A stretch of 64,000 nt of DNA, taken from assembly GCF_001500315.1 (NCBI RefSeq), contig NZ_LLER01000002.1:186001-250000 (forward strand), written 5' to 3'. The notes below the pieces were generated by a model. The model was not told the DNA's origin and did not search any database. It worked only from the letters and a program-made list of their open reading frames with translations. Position numbers and translations under genes: made by a program. Source of the DNA: Staphylococcus auricularis (GTDB lineage Bacteria; Bacillota; Bacilli; Staphylococcales; Staphylococcaceae). How positions within the stretch are numbered: position 1 is the first letter of the stretch; the number at the start of each line of letters is the position of its first letter. This document shows, in pieces, positions 37,125 to 49,712 of the stretch.

Positions 37125-37784
37125 ATGGATAAAGAATATGTAGTAATCGGATTAGGTCGTTTTGGCGGCAGTATTGTGAGAGAATTAAATGCGTTAGATA
37201 TGGATGTCATGGCGATTGATAGTAACGAAGAACGTGTGAATGAATATAGCGATATCGCCACACATGCGGTGGTTGCGAATACGACAGATGAAGCGGTGAT
37301 GAAAAGTTTAGGTATCCGTAATTTTGATCATGTGATTGTAGCCATCGGTGAAAATATCCAATCTAGTACGTTAACCACACTGATTTTAAAAGAATTAGGT
37401 GTTAAAAAGGTAACGGCTAAGGCCCAAAATGATTACCATGCGAAAATATTAAATAAAATAGGGGCGGACACCGTCGTTCACCCAGAGCGGGATATGGGAA
37501 GACGTATCGCTCATAATGTGGCGAGTGCGAGTGTACTTGATTATCTCGAATTAGCAGATGAACATTCTATCGTTGAAATTAAAACGAGTGAAAAAATGGC
37601 AGGACAATCCATTGTTGAACTCAATGCAAGGGCACAATTTGGTATTAATATCATTGCGATTAAACGAGGAAGCGAATTTATCGTCGCACCTGATCCAAAT
37701 ATGAATATTGAAATCGGAGATATTTTAATTATTATCGGTCATGATAATGATCTCGATCGTTTTGAGAAAAAAATCGTTCGTTAG
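37125..37784 (+). CDS. ktrA: K+ uptake regulatory subunit KtrA
   Basis: A 219-aa cytosolic RCK protein gating Ktr potassium channels. The TrkA-N Rossmann domain has GLGRFGGS (from residue 9) and the nucleotide-binding acidic residue Asp32. The TrkA-C domain (about 135-219) is the site known to bind c-di-AMP in S. aureus KtrA. GGAGGC ribosome site. It is alone. The membrane subunits KtrB/KtrD are encoded elsewhere, as is usual in staphylococci. Confidence 0.93.
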   Translation: MDKEYVVIGLGRFGGSIVRELNALDMDVMAIDSNEERVNEYSDIATHAVVANTTDEAVMKSLGIRNFDHVIVAIGENIQSSTLTTLILKELGVKKVTAKAQNDYHAKILNKIGADTVVHPERDMGRRIAHNVASASVLDYLELADEHSIVEIKTSEKMAGQSIVELNARAQFGINIIAIKRGSEFIVAPDPNMNIEIGDILIIIGHDNDLDRFEKKIVR

Positions 37785-37986
37785 TATAATAAAATCAAGT
37801 GAGAAAGATAAAGTAAATCGCAATATTTTACAGAGGATCAAAGATTATAGGAAACGTAATGGATTAAAAATATAATTCATTTTTGAAATAGGATAATACA
37901 TTACTTTTAAAAATTAAACAACGTGTAAAAGTGTGTCTTCATCTAGCTCATTTTGTAAAGTTGTTTGATAAGATTGCATGACCATC
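37785..37986. other. ktrA downstream gap
   Basis: AT-rich, no gene or clear terminator seen. A structured element follows at 37987. Confidence 0.4.
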
Positions 37987-38104
37987 CGAGACTCCTGAGG
38001 CATCTAGCCGAAACTGAAAATCCATTTTGGCTAAATACTTATATTAATTTAAAGTGTCATTTATTAGCCAAAATTAGTTGAAGTGAGGCGCCTAGGAAAG
38101 CGAG
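37987..38104 (+). ncRNA. Structured intergenic element, possible sRNA or dispersed repeat
   Basis: GAGACTCCTGAGGC near the left end and GAGGCGCCTAGGAAAGCG at the right end bracket a perfect 11-bp stem (38024-38034 with 38064-38074, ATTTTGGCTAA/TTAGCCAAAAT). TCCTGAGGC and GCCTAGGA could pair around it with one bulge. The two flank motifs resemble a dispersed staphylococcal intergenic repeat (GAGACTCCTGAGG ... CCTAGGAAAGCGA) that I recall from S. aureus. Strand and transcription are unproven. Confidence 0.4.
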
Positions 38105-38170
38105 GATAGGTAAGCAATCTGTAAAAAACTTTAAAATATGGTGAGTTACCATAATTGATGGAAAGAAGAA

Positions 38171-38212
38171 CAAAACCTGCTGACAATGTTAAGTCATTGC
38201 CAGCAGGTTTTG
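38171..38212 (-). terminator. rnjA terminator
   Basis: A 12-bp stem (38171-38182 with 38201-38212, CAAAACCTGCTG/CAGCAGGTTTTG) directly after the rnjA stop, T-rich on both sides. Confidence 0.85.
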
Positions 38213-38213
38213 T

Positions 38214-40270
<2,057 letters not shown>

Positions 40271-40630
40271 AATAATTTGTTCCTCCTGCAACTTATATAA
40301 TTTCTCTTTATTGTGAAAACCCTAGTCGAATACTTGGTCGAATATGGATAGTAAAAGCTAATTAAGAATGACCATTACTATAGTACGTAGGTTATGTTTT
40401 AAATAAAAATAGAACATACCAGCTTTTCTGCCCAGTATGTTTAGGGTTTCTAAATTACGTTCAAATGAAGAAAACACGTAAGAACTACGTGTTTTTCAGT
40501 TATTTCCTATTTTACATGATGTGCGTGAATAAATAAAGCAGTTTTATTTTTAAAGACAAATTTTAACGCTCCTGCACTGGCGCAAAAATGAGCGAGTAAT
40601 GTTTCAAATGACATGAGTTCATCAACAATG
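40271..40630. other. rpoY upstream region with hairpins
   Basis: No gene. Contains a 7-bp stem (40413-40419 with 40435-40441, AACATAC/GTATGTT) and a terminator-like stem at 40472-40494. The rpoY-rnjA promoter presumably lies on the minus strand of this stretch. Confidence 0.4.
40470..40497. terminator. Isolated terminator-like hairpin
   Basis: A 9-bp stem (40472-40480 with 40486-40494, AAACACGTA/TACGTGTTT), A-rich before and TTTTT after. There is no gene to its left on the plus strand closer than ktrA, so it may end a small RNA or attenuate the rpoY leader. Confidence 0.55.
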
Positions 40631-40639
40631 TGATATAAT
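40631..40639 (+). promoter_or_regulatory. Extended -10 promoter before the 89-aa gene
   Basis: TGATATAAT (40631-40639) matches the extended -10 TGnTATAAT, 57 nt before the start. No good -35 is visible. Confidence 0.5.
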
Positions 40640-40695
40640 ACATATTATAAGAAAATTGAGAAAAATAAGAAATCCGTAAAAAGGTAGGTGTCTAC

Positions 40696-40965
40696 ATGGA
40701 TGTGAAACATCTCATAGAAATTGTGAAGCGCGAACAAAAACGCACAGATAAAATGTTTCAAGCATTGTCCTTAGAAAGGAGAGGGGATGAGGTGGTTGTA
40801 TTTTTCAACTATGAGGAAACAATTGATAACGAGTTAGATGACACACATTTTATCCAGCATCACCATGACCCAGTTTTTCTCACAGACAGTGAACTCGATA
40901 AACTCATCAATGAACTCAATCACATAGGGACAGCTTACGAGTTAAGAGATGATGTATTTATGTAA
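40696..40965 (+). CDS. Hypothetical small acidic protein, 89 aa
   Basis: An 89-aa soluble protein starting MDVKHLIEIVKREQKRTDKM. The N-terminal part is a charged helix. The rest is acidic with a His cluster (HFIQHHHDP) and a Leu-rich end (DKLINELNHIGTAYELRDDV). AAGGTAGGTG is a fair ribosome site and an extended -10 lies upstream. I know of no characterised family. It sits between rpoY-rnjA and def, convergent with def. Confidence 0.7.
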   Translation: MDVKHLIEIVKREQKRTDKMFQALSLERRGDEVVVFFNYEETIDNELDDTHFIQHHHDPVFLTDSELDKLINELNHIGTAYELRDDVFM

Positions 40966-41028
40966 AAAAAGTGACCAACAAAGTCTTCATCTTGATGTAT
41001 GATCGAAGTATGAGACTTTATTGATCAC
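40964..41028 (-). terminator. def terminator
   Basis: A 16-nt imperfect stem (40971-40986 with 41013-41028) followed on the minus strand by TTTTTTT. It overlaps the end of the convergent 89-aa gene. Confidence 0.75.
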
Positions 41029-41049
41029 GCTATAGCATGTGCAAAATGC

Positions 41050-41601
41050 TTACACACTTACTGCATTATCATGTGGTTGTAATGGTTGGTCTTTATCAAT
41101 GTAGTCATAGAACATAATACCGTTTAAATGGTCGATTTCGTGTTGTACTACAACAGCTGGATAACCTTTCAAACGTAATTTGACGTCTTTACCATCAATG
41201 TCTTTCGCTTGTACTGTCACTCTGTATTTACGGTGTACGAGGCCTGGAATATCTTCATCGACACTCAAACATCCTTCGCCTGTAGGTAAGTATGCTTCTT
41301 GGATACTGTGACTCATGACTTTTGGATTCACGAGCATGAGGTCGTAAGATTTGCCATCGCCATCGTCAGGTAAGTAAACAGCAACCATACGTTTAGGGAC
41401 ATTGATTTGTGGTGCAGCGAGACCTACACCTGAACGCAAGCCATATTTATTGGCTATCTTTTCATCTTGACTATTTATTAAAAACTCTCTCATTGATTTT
41501 AATGTTTCGCGCTCTTCATCAGAAAGCGGAAGTTCAACATCTTGCGCTTTCTCACGCAATGTTGGATGACCATCTTTAATAATGTCTTTCATTGTTAACA
41601 T
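41050..41601 (-). CDS. def: Peptide deformylase
   Basis: A 183-aa type II peptide deformylase removing the formyl group from nascent proteins. The three zinc/iron-site motifs are [17 protein letters not shown] and [12 protein letters not shown] 41601 ([16 protein letters not shown]) is chosen because GGAAGGTG lies 10 nt upstream. An ATG three codons earlier is too close to it. Single-gene unit ending in the convergent terminator. Confidence 0.95.
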   Translation of the reverse strand: MLTMKDIIKDGHPTLREKAQDVELPLSDEERETLKSMREFLINSQDEKIANKYGLRSGVGLAAPQINVPKRMVAVYLPDDGDGKSYDLMLVNPKVMSHSIQEAYLPTGEGCLSVDEDIPGLVHRKYRVTVQAKDIDGKDVKLRLKGYPAVVVQHEIDHLNGIMFYDYIDKDQPLQPHDNAVSV

Positions 41602-41728
41602 AAATTGCATACACCTTCCTTACTTATTATATTACCAAAAATGATGGTTTGAAATACAGTATTCTATTTGCTTATGATCATTTTATTATATAATATAGCC
41701 ACTATCATAGAAGGAGGGTTTATTGAGA

Positions 41729-42355
41729 ATGAAATTAAGACATGGGCTAGGTGTATTACTCGCTTCAAGCCTACTATTGACGGCCTGTACAACGGACAAG
41801 GGCGAAATTGAAGATTATAATGAACAAATCCAAAAAGCATTCGATAAAGAGAATGCAATCCCTGAAATTGGAAAAAATTTAAATGAATTAGAAGAAAAGA
41901 AACAAGATTTAGTGAAAGATGTGAATGGCAACAGTGAAGGTGCAATGCAAAACGCCTCTAAAAAAGTGATCGATAACATCGACGAGCGTAAAAAAGAATT
42001 CAAAAAAGAAGAAAAAGCAATTGACGCATCAGAAGATGAATTCAAAGAAGCACAAAAACACGTCGAGAATATTAGCGATGACGATAAACATAAACAAGTC
42101 AAAGAGTTAGACGATGCATTAGTAGAAAAATATGAAGCCCATGACTCATATGCCAAAGCCTATCATAATGTGATGGATGCAGAGAAGTCTCTCTTTAACT
42201 ACACATCAGGTGAAGACATTGACCAAAATGGTATCGATGAGAGATCTGAAAAAGTAACTGATTCTTATAAAAAAATGGATAAAGCTTTCGAGAAATACTC
42301 TAAAGCAATGAATAAAGTGAACAAAGAAAAACAAGATGTAGACGAACTCACTTAG
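41729..42355 (+). CDS. YkyA-family cell-wall-binding lipoprotein
   Basis: A 208-aa lipoprotein. The signal ends in LLLTAC, with Cys20 as the lipidation site, followed by a long, highly charged, probably coiled-coil body (EEKKQDLVKDVNG, KKEFKKEEKAIDASEDEF). This layout fits the YkyA/putative cell-wall-binding lipoprotein family (PF10368), which occupies the same site before pdhA in S. aureus and Bacillus. AAGGAGGG serves either ATG 41729 or an in-frame TTG at 41723. ATG is preferred because homologues start MK. Function unknown. Confidence 0.82.
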   Translation: MKLRHGLGVLLASSLLLTACTTDKGEIEDYNEQIQKAFDKENAIPEIGKNLNELEEKKQDLVKDVNGNSEGAMQNASKKVIDNIDERKKEFKKEEKAIDASEDEFKEAQKHVENISDDDKHKQVKELDDALVEKYEAHDSYAKAYHNVMDAEKSLFNYTSGEDIDQNGIDERSEKVTDSYKKMDKAFEKYSKAMNKVNKEKQDVDELT

Positions 42356-42548
42356 CACAAAAACGCGATTTAATTTAAATTAGACGAAATTGTTAAAATT
42401 AATGAAAATGCTTTAAATCATTTGATATATAATAGTATAATTAAGAGTGTAAGAAATTGTTATATTATACTAATACAGATGGTAACAAAGTATTAGTACA
42501 GCTCTGAAACTGTACTGTTCCAAGGTGTTACAGAAGTTATTTAAAAAG

Positions 42549-42577
42549 TTAACAGTTTGTAAATTTTATGGTACAAT
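42549..42577 (+). promoter_or_regulatory. pdhABCD promoter
   Basis: TTAACA (42549-42554), a 17-nt spacer, TGG then TACAAT (42572-42577), 50 nt before pdhA. The leader upstream has another small stem (AGTACAG/CTGTACT near 42495). Confidence 0.78.
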
Positions 42578-42627
42578 ATCAGAGGATAAAATGATTTCTA
42601 TTATATGGGAAAGGTATGGTGAATTGA

Positions 42628-43740
<1,113 letters not shown>

Positions 43741-43743
43741 CCC

Positions 43744-44721
43744 ATGGCACAAATGACAATGGTTCAAGCGATTAACAACGCGCTTAAAACTGAATTACAA
43801 AGCGACGAAAATGTTTTACTTTTCGGAGAAGACGTTGGTGTTAATGGTGGTGTTTTCCGTGTAACTGAAGGGTTACAAAAAGAATTTGGTGAAGACCGTG
43901 TATTCGATACACCTTTAGCAGAATCTGGTATCGGCGGCTTGGCACTTGGTTTAGCAGTTGAAGGCTATCGTCCAGTAATGGAAATCCAATTCTTAGGTTT
44001 CGTATTCGAGGTATTCGACTCAATCGCTGGTCAAATTGCACGTACACGTTTCCGTTCAGGTAACTCTAAATCAGCACCAGTTACAATCCGTGCTCCATTT
44101 GGTGGTGGCGTGCACACACCAGAATTACACTCTGATAACTTAGAAGGTATCTTAGCTCAATCACCTGGATTAAGAGTTGTGATCCCTTCAAATCCTTACG
44201 ACGCAAAAGGATTACTTATTTCTGCAATCAGAAGTAACGATCCAGTCGTATTCCTAGAACACATGAAAATTTATCGTTCATTCCGTGAAGAAGTTCCGGA
44301 AGAAGAATACACTGTTGACCTCGATAAAGCGAGCGTTAAACAAGAAGGTAACGATATTACATTAATCGCTTATGGCGCAATGGTTCAAGAATCATTAAAA
44401 GCAGCAGAAGAACTTGAAAAAGATGGTTATTCTGTAGAAGTGATCGACTTACGTACAGTACAACCACTTGATATTGATACACTTGTTGCTTCAGTAGAAA
44501 AAACAGGTCGTGCTGTTGTAGTACAAGAAGCTCAACGTCAAGCTGGTGTGGGTGCAGCAGTTGCTTCAGAACTTTCAGAACGTGCTATTCTTTCATTAGA
44601 AGCACCAATTGCTCGTGTAGCTGCAGCTGATACTGTATATCCATTCACTCAAGCTGAAAACGTTTGGTTACCAAACAAAAACGATATTGTTGAACAAGCA
44701 AAAGCGACATTAGAATTCTAG
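43744..44721 (+). CDS. pdhB: Pyruvate dehydrogenase E1 beta
   Basis: A 325-aa transketolase-like beta subunit of E1. Typical segments: [56 protein letters not shown] and the C-terminal [20 protein letters not shown]. Three bp after pdhA, with a ribosome site inside the pdhA end (GAGAAGGAG). Confidence 0.97.
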   Translation: MAQMTMVQAINNALKTELQSDENVLLFGEDVGVNGGVFRVTEGLQKEFGEDRVFDTPLAESGIGGLALGLAVEGYRPVMEIQFLGFVFEVFDSIAGQIARTRFRSGNSKSAPVTIRAPFGGGVHTPELHSDNLEGILAQSPGLRVVIPSNPYDAKGLLISAIRSNDPVVFLEHMKIYRSFREEVPEEEYTVDLDKASVKQEGNDITLIAYGAMVQESLKAAEELEKDGYSVEVIDLRTVQPLDIDTLVASVEKTGRAVVVQEAQRQAGVGAAVASELSERAILSLEAPIARVAAADTVYPFTQAENVWLPNKNDIVEQAKATLEF

Positions 44722-44733
44722 TAATAACTTGAT

Positions 44734-44789
44734 AAAGTAGGCTTCGATCAAGAGCAGGCAAAACTTACCCTTGAGATAGCCTACTTTTT
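44734..44789 (+). terminator. Internal terminator between pdhB and pdhC
   Basis: A 10-bp stem (44734-44743 with 44778-44787, AAAGTAGGCT/AGCCTACTTT) with an inner TCAAG/CTTGA helix and a T run. It lies inside the operon and likely passes only part of the transcripts. Confidence 0.8.
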
Positions 44790-44841
44790 CGAGATATATC
44801 ATATATTATGATTTAAATTGAAATATTAGGAGGACAAAGAC

Positions 44842-46134
44842 GTGTCATTTGAATTTAAATTACCAGATATAGGTGAAGGTATTCATGAAGGTGAAATCGT
44901 AAAATGGTTTGTTAAAGCTGGAGATGAAATAGAAGAAGATGATGTCTTAGCAGAAGTGCAAAATGACAAATCTGTAGTTGAAATTCCGTCTCCTGTTTCA
45001 GGTAAAATCGAAGAAGTGTTAGTTGAAGAAGGCACTGTAGCCGTAGTTGGTGACCCAATTATCCGTATGGATTCACCAGACGCTGAAGGTATGACTTTCA
45101 AAGGTCAAGACAACGACGACGCTTCTGACGATGCAAAAGAAGAAGCACCTAAAGAAGAAGAAACAAAAGAAGAAACAACTCAAGAAGCACCTGCTGATGA
45201 AGATGTAGATGAAAACAGAAAAGTTAAAGCAATGCCATCAGTTCGCAAGTATGCACGCGAAAAAGGTGTTAATATTAAAGCAGTGTCAGGGTCAGGTAAA
45301 AATGGTCGTATCACTAAAGAAGATGTTGACACTTACCTAAATGGTGGCGGTGCAAGCGCTGCTGATAGCGAAGATAGCCAAGCTGCTGAATCAACTGGCA
45401 GTGAACAAACAGCTGCAGCAAGCAACGATGCATTCCCTGAAACAACTGAAAGAATACCAGCAATGCGTAAAGCAATTGCTAAAGCAATGGTTAATTCTAA
45501 ACACACTGCACCTCACGTAACATTGATGGATGAAATCGATGTTCAAGACTTATGGGATCACCGTAAAAAATTCAAAGAAGTTGCTGCAGAACAAGGTATC
45601 AAACTTACATTCTTACCTTATGTAGTTAAAGCACTTGTATCAGCACTTAAAAAATTCCCAGCATTGAATACTGAATTCAATGAAGAAGCTGGCGAAATCG
45701 TGAATAAACATTACTGGAACATTGGTATCGCAGCAGATACTGACAGAGGTTTACTCGTACCTGTTGTTAAAAATGCTGACCGTAAATCAATCTTTGAAAT
45801 TTCAAGTGAAATTAACGAGTTAGCTGGTAAAGCACGTGACGGTAAATTAACTAACGATGAAATGAAAGGTGCAACTTGCACAATCACAAACATCGGTTCT
45901 GCTGGTGGTCAATGGTTCACTCCAGTTATCAATCAACCAGAAGTTGCTATCTTAGGTATTGGCCGTATTGCACAAAAACCAATTGTTAAGGATGGAGAAA
46001 TTATTGCAGCTCCAGTACTTGCATTATCATTGAGCTTTGACCATAGACAAATTGATGGTGCAACTGGACAAAACGCTATGAATCACATCAAGCGTCTATT
46101 AAATAATCCAGAATTATTATTAATGGAGGGGTAA
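44842..46134 (+). CDS. pdhC: Dihydrolipoamide acetyltransferase E2
   Basis: A 430-aa E2 core. One N-terminal lipoyl domain (1-80) with Lys43 in [14 protein letters not shown], an acidic Ala/Glu linker, an E3/E1-binding domain (about 130-165, [16 protein letters not shown]) and the catalytic acetyltransferase with [15 protein letters not shown] start at 44842 with GGAGGAC upstream. The S. aureus enzyme has the same single-lipoyl layout. Confidence 0.97.
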   Translation: MSFEFKLPDIGEGIHEGEIVKWFVKAGDEIEEDDVLAEVQNDKSVVEIPSPVSGKIEEVLVEEGTVAVVGDPIIRMDSPDAEGMTFKGQDNDDASDDAKEEAPKEEETKEETTQEAPADEDVDENRKVKAMPSVRKYAREKGVNIKAVSGSGKNGRITKEDVDTYLNGGGASAADSEDSQAAESTGSEQTAAASNDAFPETTERIPAMRKAIAKAMVNSKHTAPHVTLMDEIDVQDLWDHRKKFKEVAAEQGIKLTFLPYVVKALVSALKKFPALNTEFNEEAGEIVNKHYWNIGIAADTDRGLLVPVVKNADRKSIFEISSEINELAGKARDGKLTNDEMKGATCTITNIGSAGGQWFTPVINQPEVAILGIGRIAQKPIVKDGEIIAAPVLALSLSFDHRQIDGATGQNAMNHIKRLLNNPELLLMEG

Positions 46135-46137
46135 AGT

Positions 46138-47544
46138 ATGGTAGTCGGAGATTTTCCTATTGAAACAGATACTATAGTTATTGGTGCAGGACCAGGAGGA
46201 TACGTTGCAGCGATTCGTGCAGCGCAACTAGGTCAAAAAGTAACAATCGTTGAAAAAGGCGACTTAGGTGGCGTTTGCTTAAACGTTGGTTGTATTCCTT
46301 CTAAAGCATTACTTCACGTTTCTCACCGTTTTGTTGAAGCACAAGATTCAGAAAATCTAGGTGTTGTAGCTGACGGCGTGAAACTTAACTATGATAAAGT
46401 TCAAGAATTCAAATCATCTGTTGTTAACAAATTAACAGGTGGTGTTGAAAGCTTACTTAAAGGTAACAAAGTAGAAATTGTTAAAGGTGAAGCTTACTTC
46501 GTAGACGATCACAGCTTACGCGTGATGGACGAAAAAAGCGCTCAAACTTACAACTTCAAACACGCTATCTTAGCTACTGGTTCTAGACCAATCGAAATTC
46601 CTAATTTCGAATTTAGCGACCGCGTGTTAGATTCTACTGGTGCTTTAAACTTACAAGAAGTACCTAACAAACTTGTTGTAATCGGTGGCGGTTACATCGG
46701 TTCAGAATTAAGTACTGCATTTGCAAACTTCGGTTCTGAAGTTACAATCTTAGAAGGCGCTAAAGACATCTTAGGCGGTTTCGAAAAACAAATGTCACAA
46801 CCCGTTAAAAAAGGCATGAAAGCGAAAGGCATTGACGTTGTTACAAACGCTATGGCTAAAAATGCTGAAGAAACAGAAGACGGTGTGAAAGTGACTTACG
46901 AAGTTAAAGGCGAAGAAAAAACAATCGACGCTGACTACGTATTAGTTACTGTAGGTCGTCGTCCAAACACGGATGAACTTGGACTTGAAGAAATCGGTAT
47001 TAAATATGGAGAACGCGGCTTATTAGAAGTTGATAAACAAAGCCGTACTTCAGTAGAAAATATCTTCGCAATCGGTGACATCGTTCCTGGATTAGCACTT
47101 GCACACAAAGCAAGCTATGAAGGTAAAGTTGCTGCTGAAGTGATTGCTGGAGAAGCTTCTGAAGTAGACTATGTAGGTATGCCAGCTGTTGCTTTCACTG
47201 AACCTGAACTTGCGCAAGTTGGTTACACTGAAGCACAAGCTAAAGAAGAAGGCATTGAATACAAAGCTTCTAAATTCCCTTATGCAGCAAATGGCCGTGC
47301 GTTATCATTAGATGACACAACTGGTTTCGTTAAATTAATCACTACTAAAGAAGACAACACACTTATCGGTGCTCAAGTTGCAGGTACAGGTGCATCAGAC
47401 GTTATTGCTGAATTAGGTTTAGCAATCGAATCTGGTATGAACGCTGAAGATGTAGCGTTAACTGTACATGCTCACCCAACTTTAGGTGAAATGACTATGG
47501 AAGCTGCTGAAAAAGCATTAGGCTTACCAATCCACACAATGTAA
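46138..47544 (+). CDS. pdhD: Dihydrolipoamide dehydrogenase E3
   Basis: A 468-aa flavoprotein disulfide reductase reoxidising lipoamide with NAD+. FAD fold [19 protein letters not shown], redox pair Cys47/Cys52 in [18 protein letters not shown] fold [19 protein letters not shown], and the C-terminal active base in [14 protein letters not shown]. It may also serve other 2-oxoacid complexes. It begins 3 bp after pdhC. Confidence 0.97.
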   Translation: MVVGDFPIETDTIVIGAGPGGYVAAIRAAQLGQKVTIVEKGDLGGVCLNVGCIPSKALLHVSHRFVEAQDSENLGVVADGVKLNYDKVQEFKSSVVNKLTGGVESLLKGNKVEIVKGEAYFVDDHSLRVMDEKSAQTYNFKHAILATGSRPIEIPNFEFSDRVLDSTGALNLQEVPNKLVVIGGGYIGSELSTAFANFGSEVTILEGAKDILGGFEKQMSQPVKKGMKAKGIDVVTNAMAKNAEETEDGVKVTYEVKGEEKTIDADYVLVTVGRRPNTDELGLEEIGIKYGERGLLEVDKQSRTSVENIFAIGDIVPGLALAHKASYEGKVAAEVIAGEASEVDYVGMPAVAFTEPELAQVGYTEAQAKEEGIEYKASKFPYAANGRALSLDDTTGFVKLITTKEDNTLIGAQVAGTGASDVIAELGLAIESGMNAEDVALTVHAHPTLGEMTMEAAEKALGLPIHTM

Positions 47545-47586
47545 TGAAACGTGCTTGCTAAGCGCTCGTTTTAAGCAATAATATAG

Positions 47587-47617
47587 AGGCTGGGACTTTG
47601 ATACGTCCCGGCCTTTT
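47587..47617 (+). terminator. pdh operon terminator
   Basis: A 10-bp stem (AGGCTGGGAC/GTCCCGGCCT, one G-U) then TTTT. GAGGCTGGGAC is the motif often seen at staphylococcal terminators and also resembles the IS relic ends at 14056/14902. Confidence 0.88.
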
Positions 47618-47653
47618 CGTTTATGATAAGTAAATAATTCCAATTAGAAAGGA

Positions 47654-47941
47654 ATGAATCGTATCGAATATCAATATCCGATTGATTTAGACTGGTCGAA
47701 CGAAGAAATGATGCGAGTGGTGTCATTTTTCAATGCAATCGAAGCATATTACGAAGATCAAGTAGAGCGTGAAACACTTATGGAACGCTATCGACAATTT
47801 AAACGCATCGTGCCAGGGAAAGCAGAAGAAAAACAAACCTTTAAATCGTTTGAAAAAGCAAGTGGTTACAGTAGTTATCACGCTGTGAAAGATGCTCAAA
47901 ATCATCCCGATCAAAAAATGATTGGAAAAAACTTAAAATAA
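47654..47941 (+). CDS. UPF0223 family protein
   Basis: A 95-aa protein of the UPF0223 family: YPIDLDWSNEEMMRVVSFFN at the N-terminus, then FKRIVPGKAEEKQTFKSFEK. Small helical cytosolic protein of unknown function, conserved between pdhD and the pot operon in staphylococci. The ATG at 47654 is only 1 nt from AGAAAGG, so initiation is doubtful. Homologues begin a few residues later, near GluTyr-GlnTyr. Confidence 0.85.
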   Translation: MNRIEYQYPIDLDWSNEEMMRVVSFFNAIEAYYEDQVERETLMERYRQFKRIVPGKAEEKQTFKSFEKASGYSSYHAVKDAQNHPDQKMIGKNLK

Positions 47942-47952
47942 AGCTTGTCTTT

Positions 47953-48026
47953 AAAGCTACATTCTGATATTTTTATTAAGCAGTAAACAAAATGTTTAGT
48001 AAAAGTAAACAGGATGTAGCTTTTTT
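47953..48026 (+). terminator. Terminator after UPF0223 gene
   Basis: A 10-bp stem (47953-47962 with 48014-48023, AAAGCTACAT/ATGTAGCTTT) with a long loop, ending TTTTTT. Confidence 0.75.
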
Positions 48027-48069
48027 ATGTGAGCAAAGATAAGGAAATCAAAGGATAAAGGTGAAATAG

Positions 48070-48615
48070 ATGGCTTTAGATATTGGTAATCGATTACGTA
48101 ATTTACGACGCATAAAGGATTTAACTCAAGAGGAGTTAGCAGAACGCACGGACTTATCAAAAGGGTATATTTCACAGATTGAGAGTGATCATGCTTCTCC
48201 TAGTATGGAGACATTTCTGCTTATTTTAGAAGTGTTAGGGACAACACCGAGTGAATTTTTCTCAGTTAAAGATGAAGCAAAAATCCTTTATCCCAAAGCG
48301 TCTCAAACGACGTATGACGAATATGATGAAGGCTATGTGTTGAACTGGTTAGTGAGCCAGTCGAATGAATTTGAAATGGAACCTTTATTGCTGACGTTAA
48401 GACCGCAATCCGCCTATAAACAATTTAAACCTTCTAATTCAGAAACATTTATCTATTGTTTAGAAGGTCAGGTGCGTCTTGTACTTGGATCTCAAGTTTA
48501 TGACGCAAATGAAGGAGATGCGCTTTATTTTAAAGCAGATCAACGTCATCACTTATCGAATCCAACGTCTGCACCGACGCGTGTATTAATTGTAGCGACA
48601 TCATCTTATTTATAG
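48070..48615 (+). CDS. potR: XRE-cupin regulator of polyamine transport PotR
   Basis: A 181-aa protein. An N-terminal XRE helix-turn-helix ([20 protein letters not shown], then [20 protein letters not shown]) and a C-terminal cupin domain ([35 protein letters not shown]). This is the PuuR-like architecture used to sense polyamines or related ligands. First of potRABCD, 10 bp before potA. Confidence 0.88.
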   Translation: MALDIGNRLRNLRRIKDLTQEELAERTDLSKGYISQIESDHASPSMETFLLILEVLGTTPSEFFSVKDEAKILYPKASQTTYDEYDEGYVLNWLVSQSNEFEMEPLLLTLRPQSAYKQFKPSNSETFIYCLEGQVRLVLGSQVYDANEGDALYFKADQRHHLSNPTSAPTRVLIVATSSYL

Positions 48616-48625
48616 GAGGGGAACC

Positions 48626-49708
48626 ATGAATCCATTATTTTCATTAAAAGGGATCACAAAATCATATGATGGAACAACGATTTTAGACGAAATCAATTTA
48701 GACATTGAACAAGGTTACTTTTACACATTACTTGGTCCTTCCGGATGTGGAAAAACTACAATACTCAAACTGATTGCAGGTTTTGAGACGCCAGATACAG
48801 GCCAAGTGGTTTATAAAGATCGTGATATTCAACATTTACCAGCGAACAAGAGAAAGGTGAACACCGTCTTTCAAGATTATGCGCTATTTCCTCATCTAAA
48901 TGTCTATGAAAATATTGCCTTTGGGTTAAAGTTAAAGAAAATGAAGCAACAAGCTATTGATCAAAAAGTTACTGAAGCATTGAAGCTAGTGAAATTATCA
49001 GGCTATGAAACTCGACACATCGACGAGTTGAGTGGTGGACAAAAACAACGTATTGCGATTGCGAGAGCGATTGTGAATGAACCAGAAATTTTACTACTCG
49101 ATGAATCCTTATCGGCACTAGATTTAAAGCTGAGAACTGAAATGCAGTATGAGTTGAGAGAGCTGCAGTCTCGTTTAGGTATCACGTTTATCTTTGTCAC
49201 ACATGACCAAGAAGAAGCACTTGCACTTAGTGATTACATCTTCGTGATGAAAGATGGGAAGGTACAGCAATTTGGCACACCGACAGATATTTATGATGAG
49301 CCCGTGAATCGTTTTGTGGCAGATTTTATTGGTGAATCGAACATCGTGGAAGGTCAGATGGTAGAAGATTTTGTCGTAAATATTTATGGACAAGATTTTG
49401 ACTGTGTCGACCAAGGTATTCCTTCTGGCAAAGATGTTGAAGTGGTCATTCGCCCCGAAGATATTTCGTTAGTCGAAGCTTCTCAAGGGTTATTTGAAGT
49501 GACAGTCGATTCCATGTTGTTTAGAGGTGTCCATTATGAAATTTGTTGTATTGACCGCAAACAGTACGAATGGGTTATTCACACGACGAAAAAAGCGGAA
49601 GTGGGTGCAAAAGTAGGTCTATACTTTGATCCAGAAGCAATCCATATTATGGTGCCTGGAGAATCTGAAGCTGAATTTGATAAACGAATAGAAAGTTATG
49701 AGGAATAG
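48626..49708 (+). CDS. potA: Spermidine/putrescine ABC transporter ATPase PotA
   Basis: A 360-aa ATPase with Walker [10 protein letters not shown], signature [15 protein letters not shown], Walker [13 protein letters not shown] (Ser instead of the more common Pro, as I recall from S. aureus) and a C-terminal TOBE regulatory domain (about 270-355). It powers polyamine uptake via PotB/PotC. GGAGGGG ribosome site. Confidence 0.94.
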   Translation: MNPLFSLKGITKSYDGTTILDEINLDIEQGYFYTLLGPSGCGKTTILKLIAGFETPDTGQVVYKDRDIQHLPANKRKVNTVFQDYALFPHLNVYENIAFGLKLKKMKQQAIDQKVTEALKLVKLSGYETRHIDELSGGQKQRIAIARAIVNEPEILLLDESLSALDLKLRTEMQYELRELQSRLGITFIFVTHDQEEALALSDYIFVMKDGKVQQFGTPTDIYDEPVNRFVADFIGESNIVEGQMVEDFVVNIYGQDFDCVDQGIPSGKDVEVVIRPEDISLVEASQGLFEVTVDSMLFRGVHYEICCIDRKQYEWVIHTTKKAEVGAKVGLYFDPEAIHIMVPGESEAEFDKRIESYEE

Positions 49709-49712
49709 GAAG

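Noticed and set aside
41664..42156. Two minus-strand frames within the YkyA-type lipoprotein gene
   Set aside because: Antisense to a Lys/Glu-rich coding sequence, with no ribosome site or known domain.
42495..42520. Stem AGTACAG/CTGTACT upstream of pdhA considered as a terminator
   Set aside because: Short stem with no T run, and upstream of the pdh promoter. Too weak to call.
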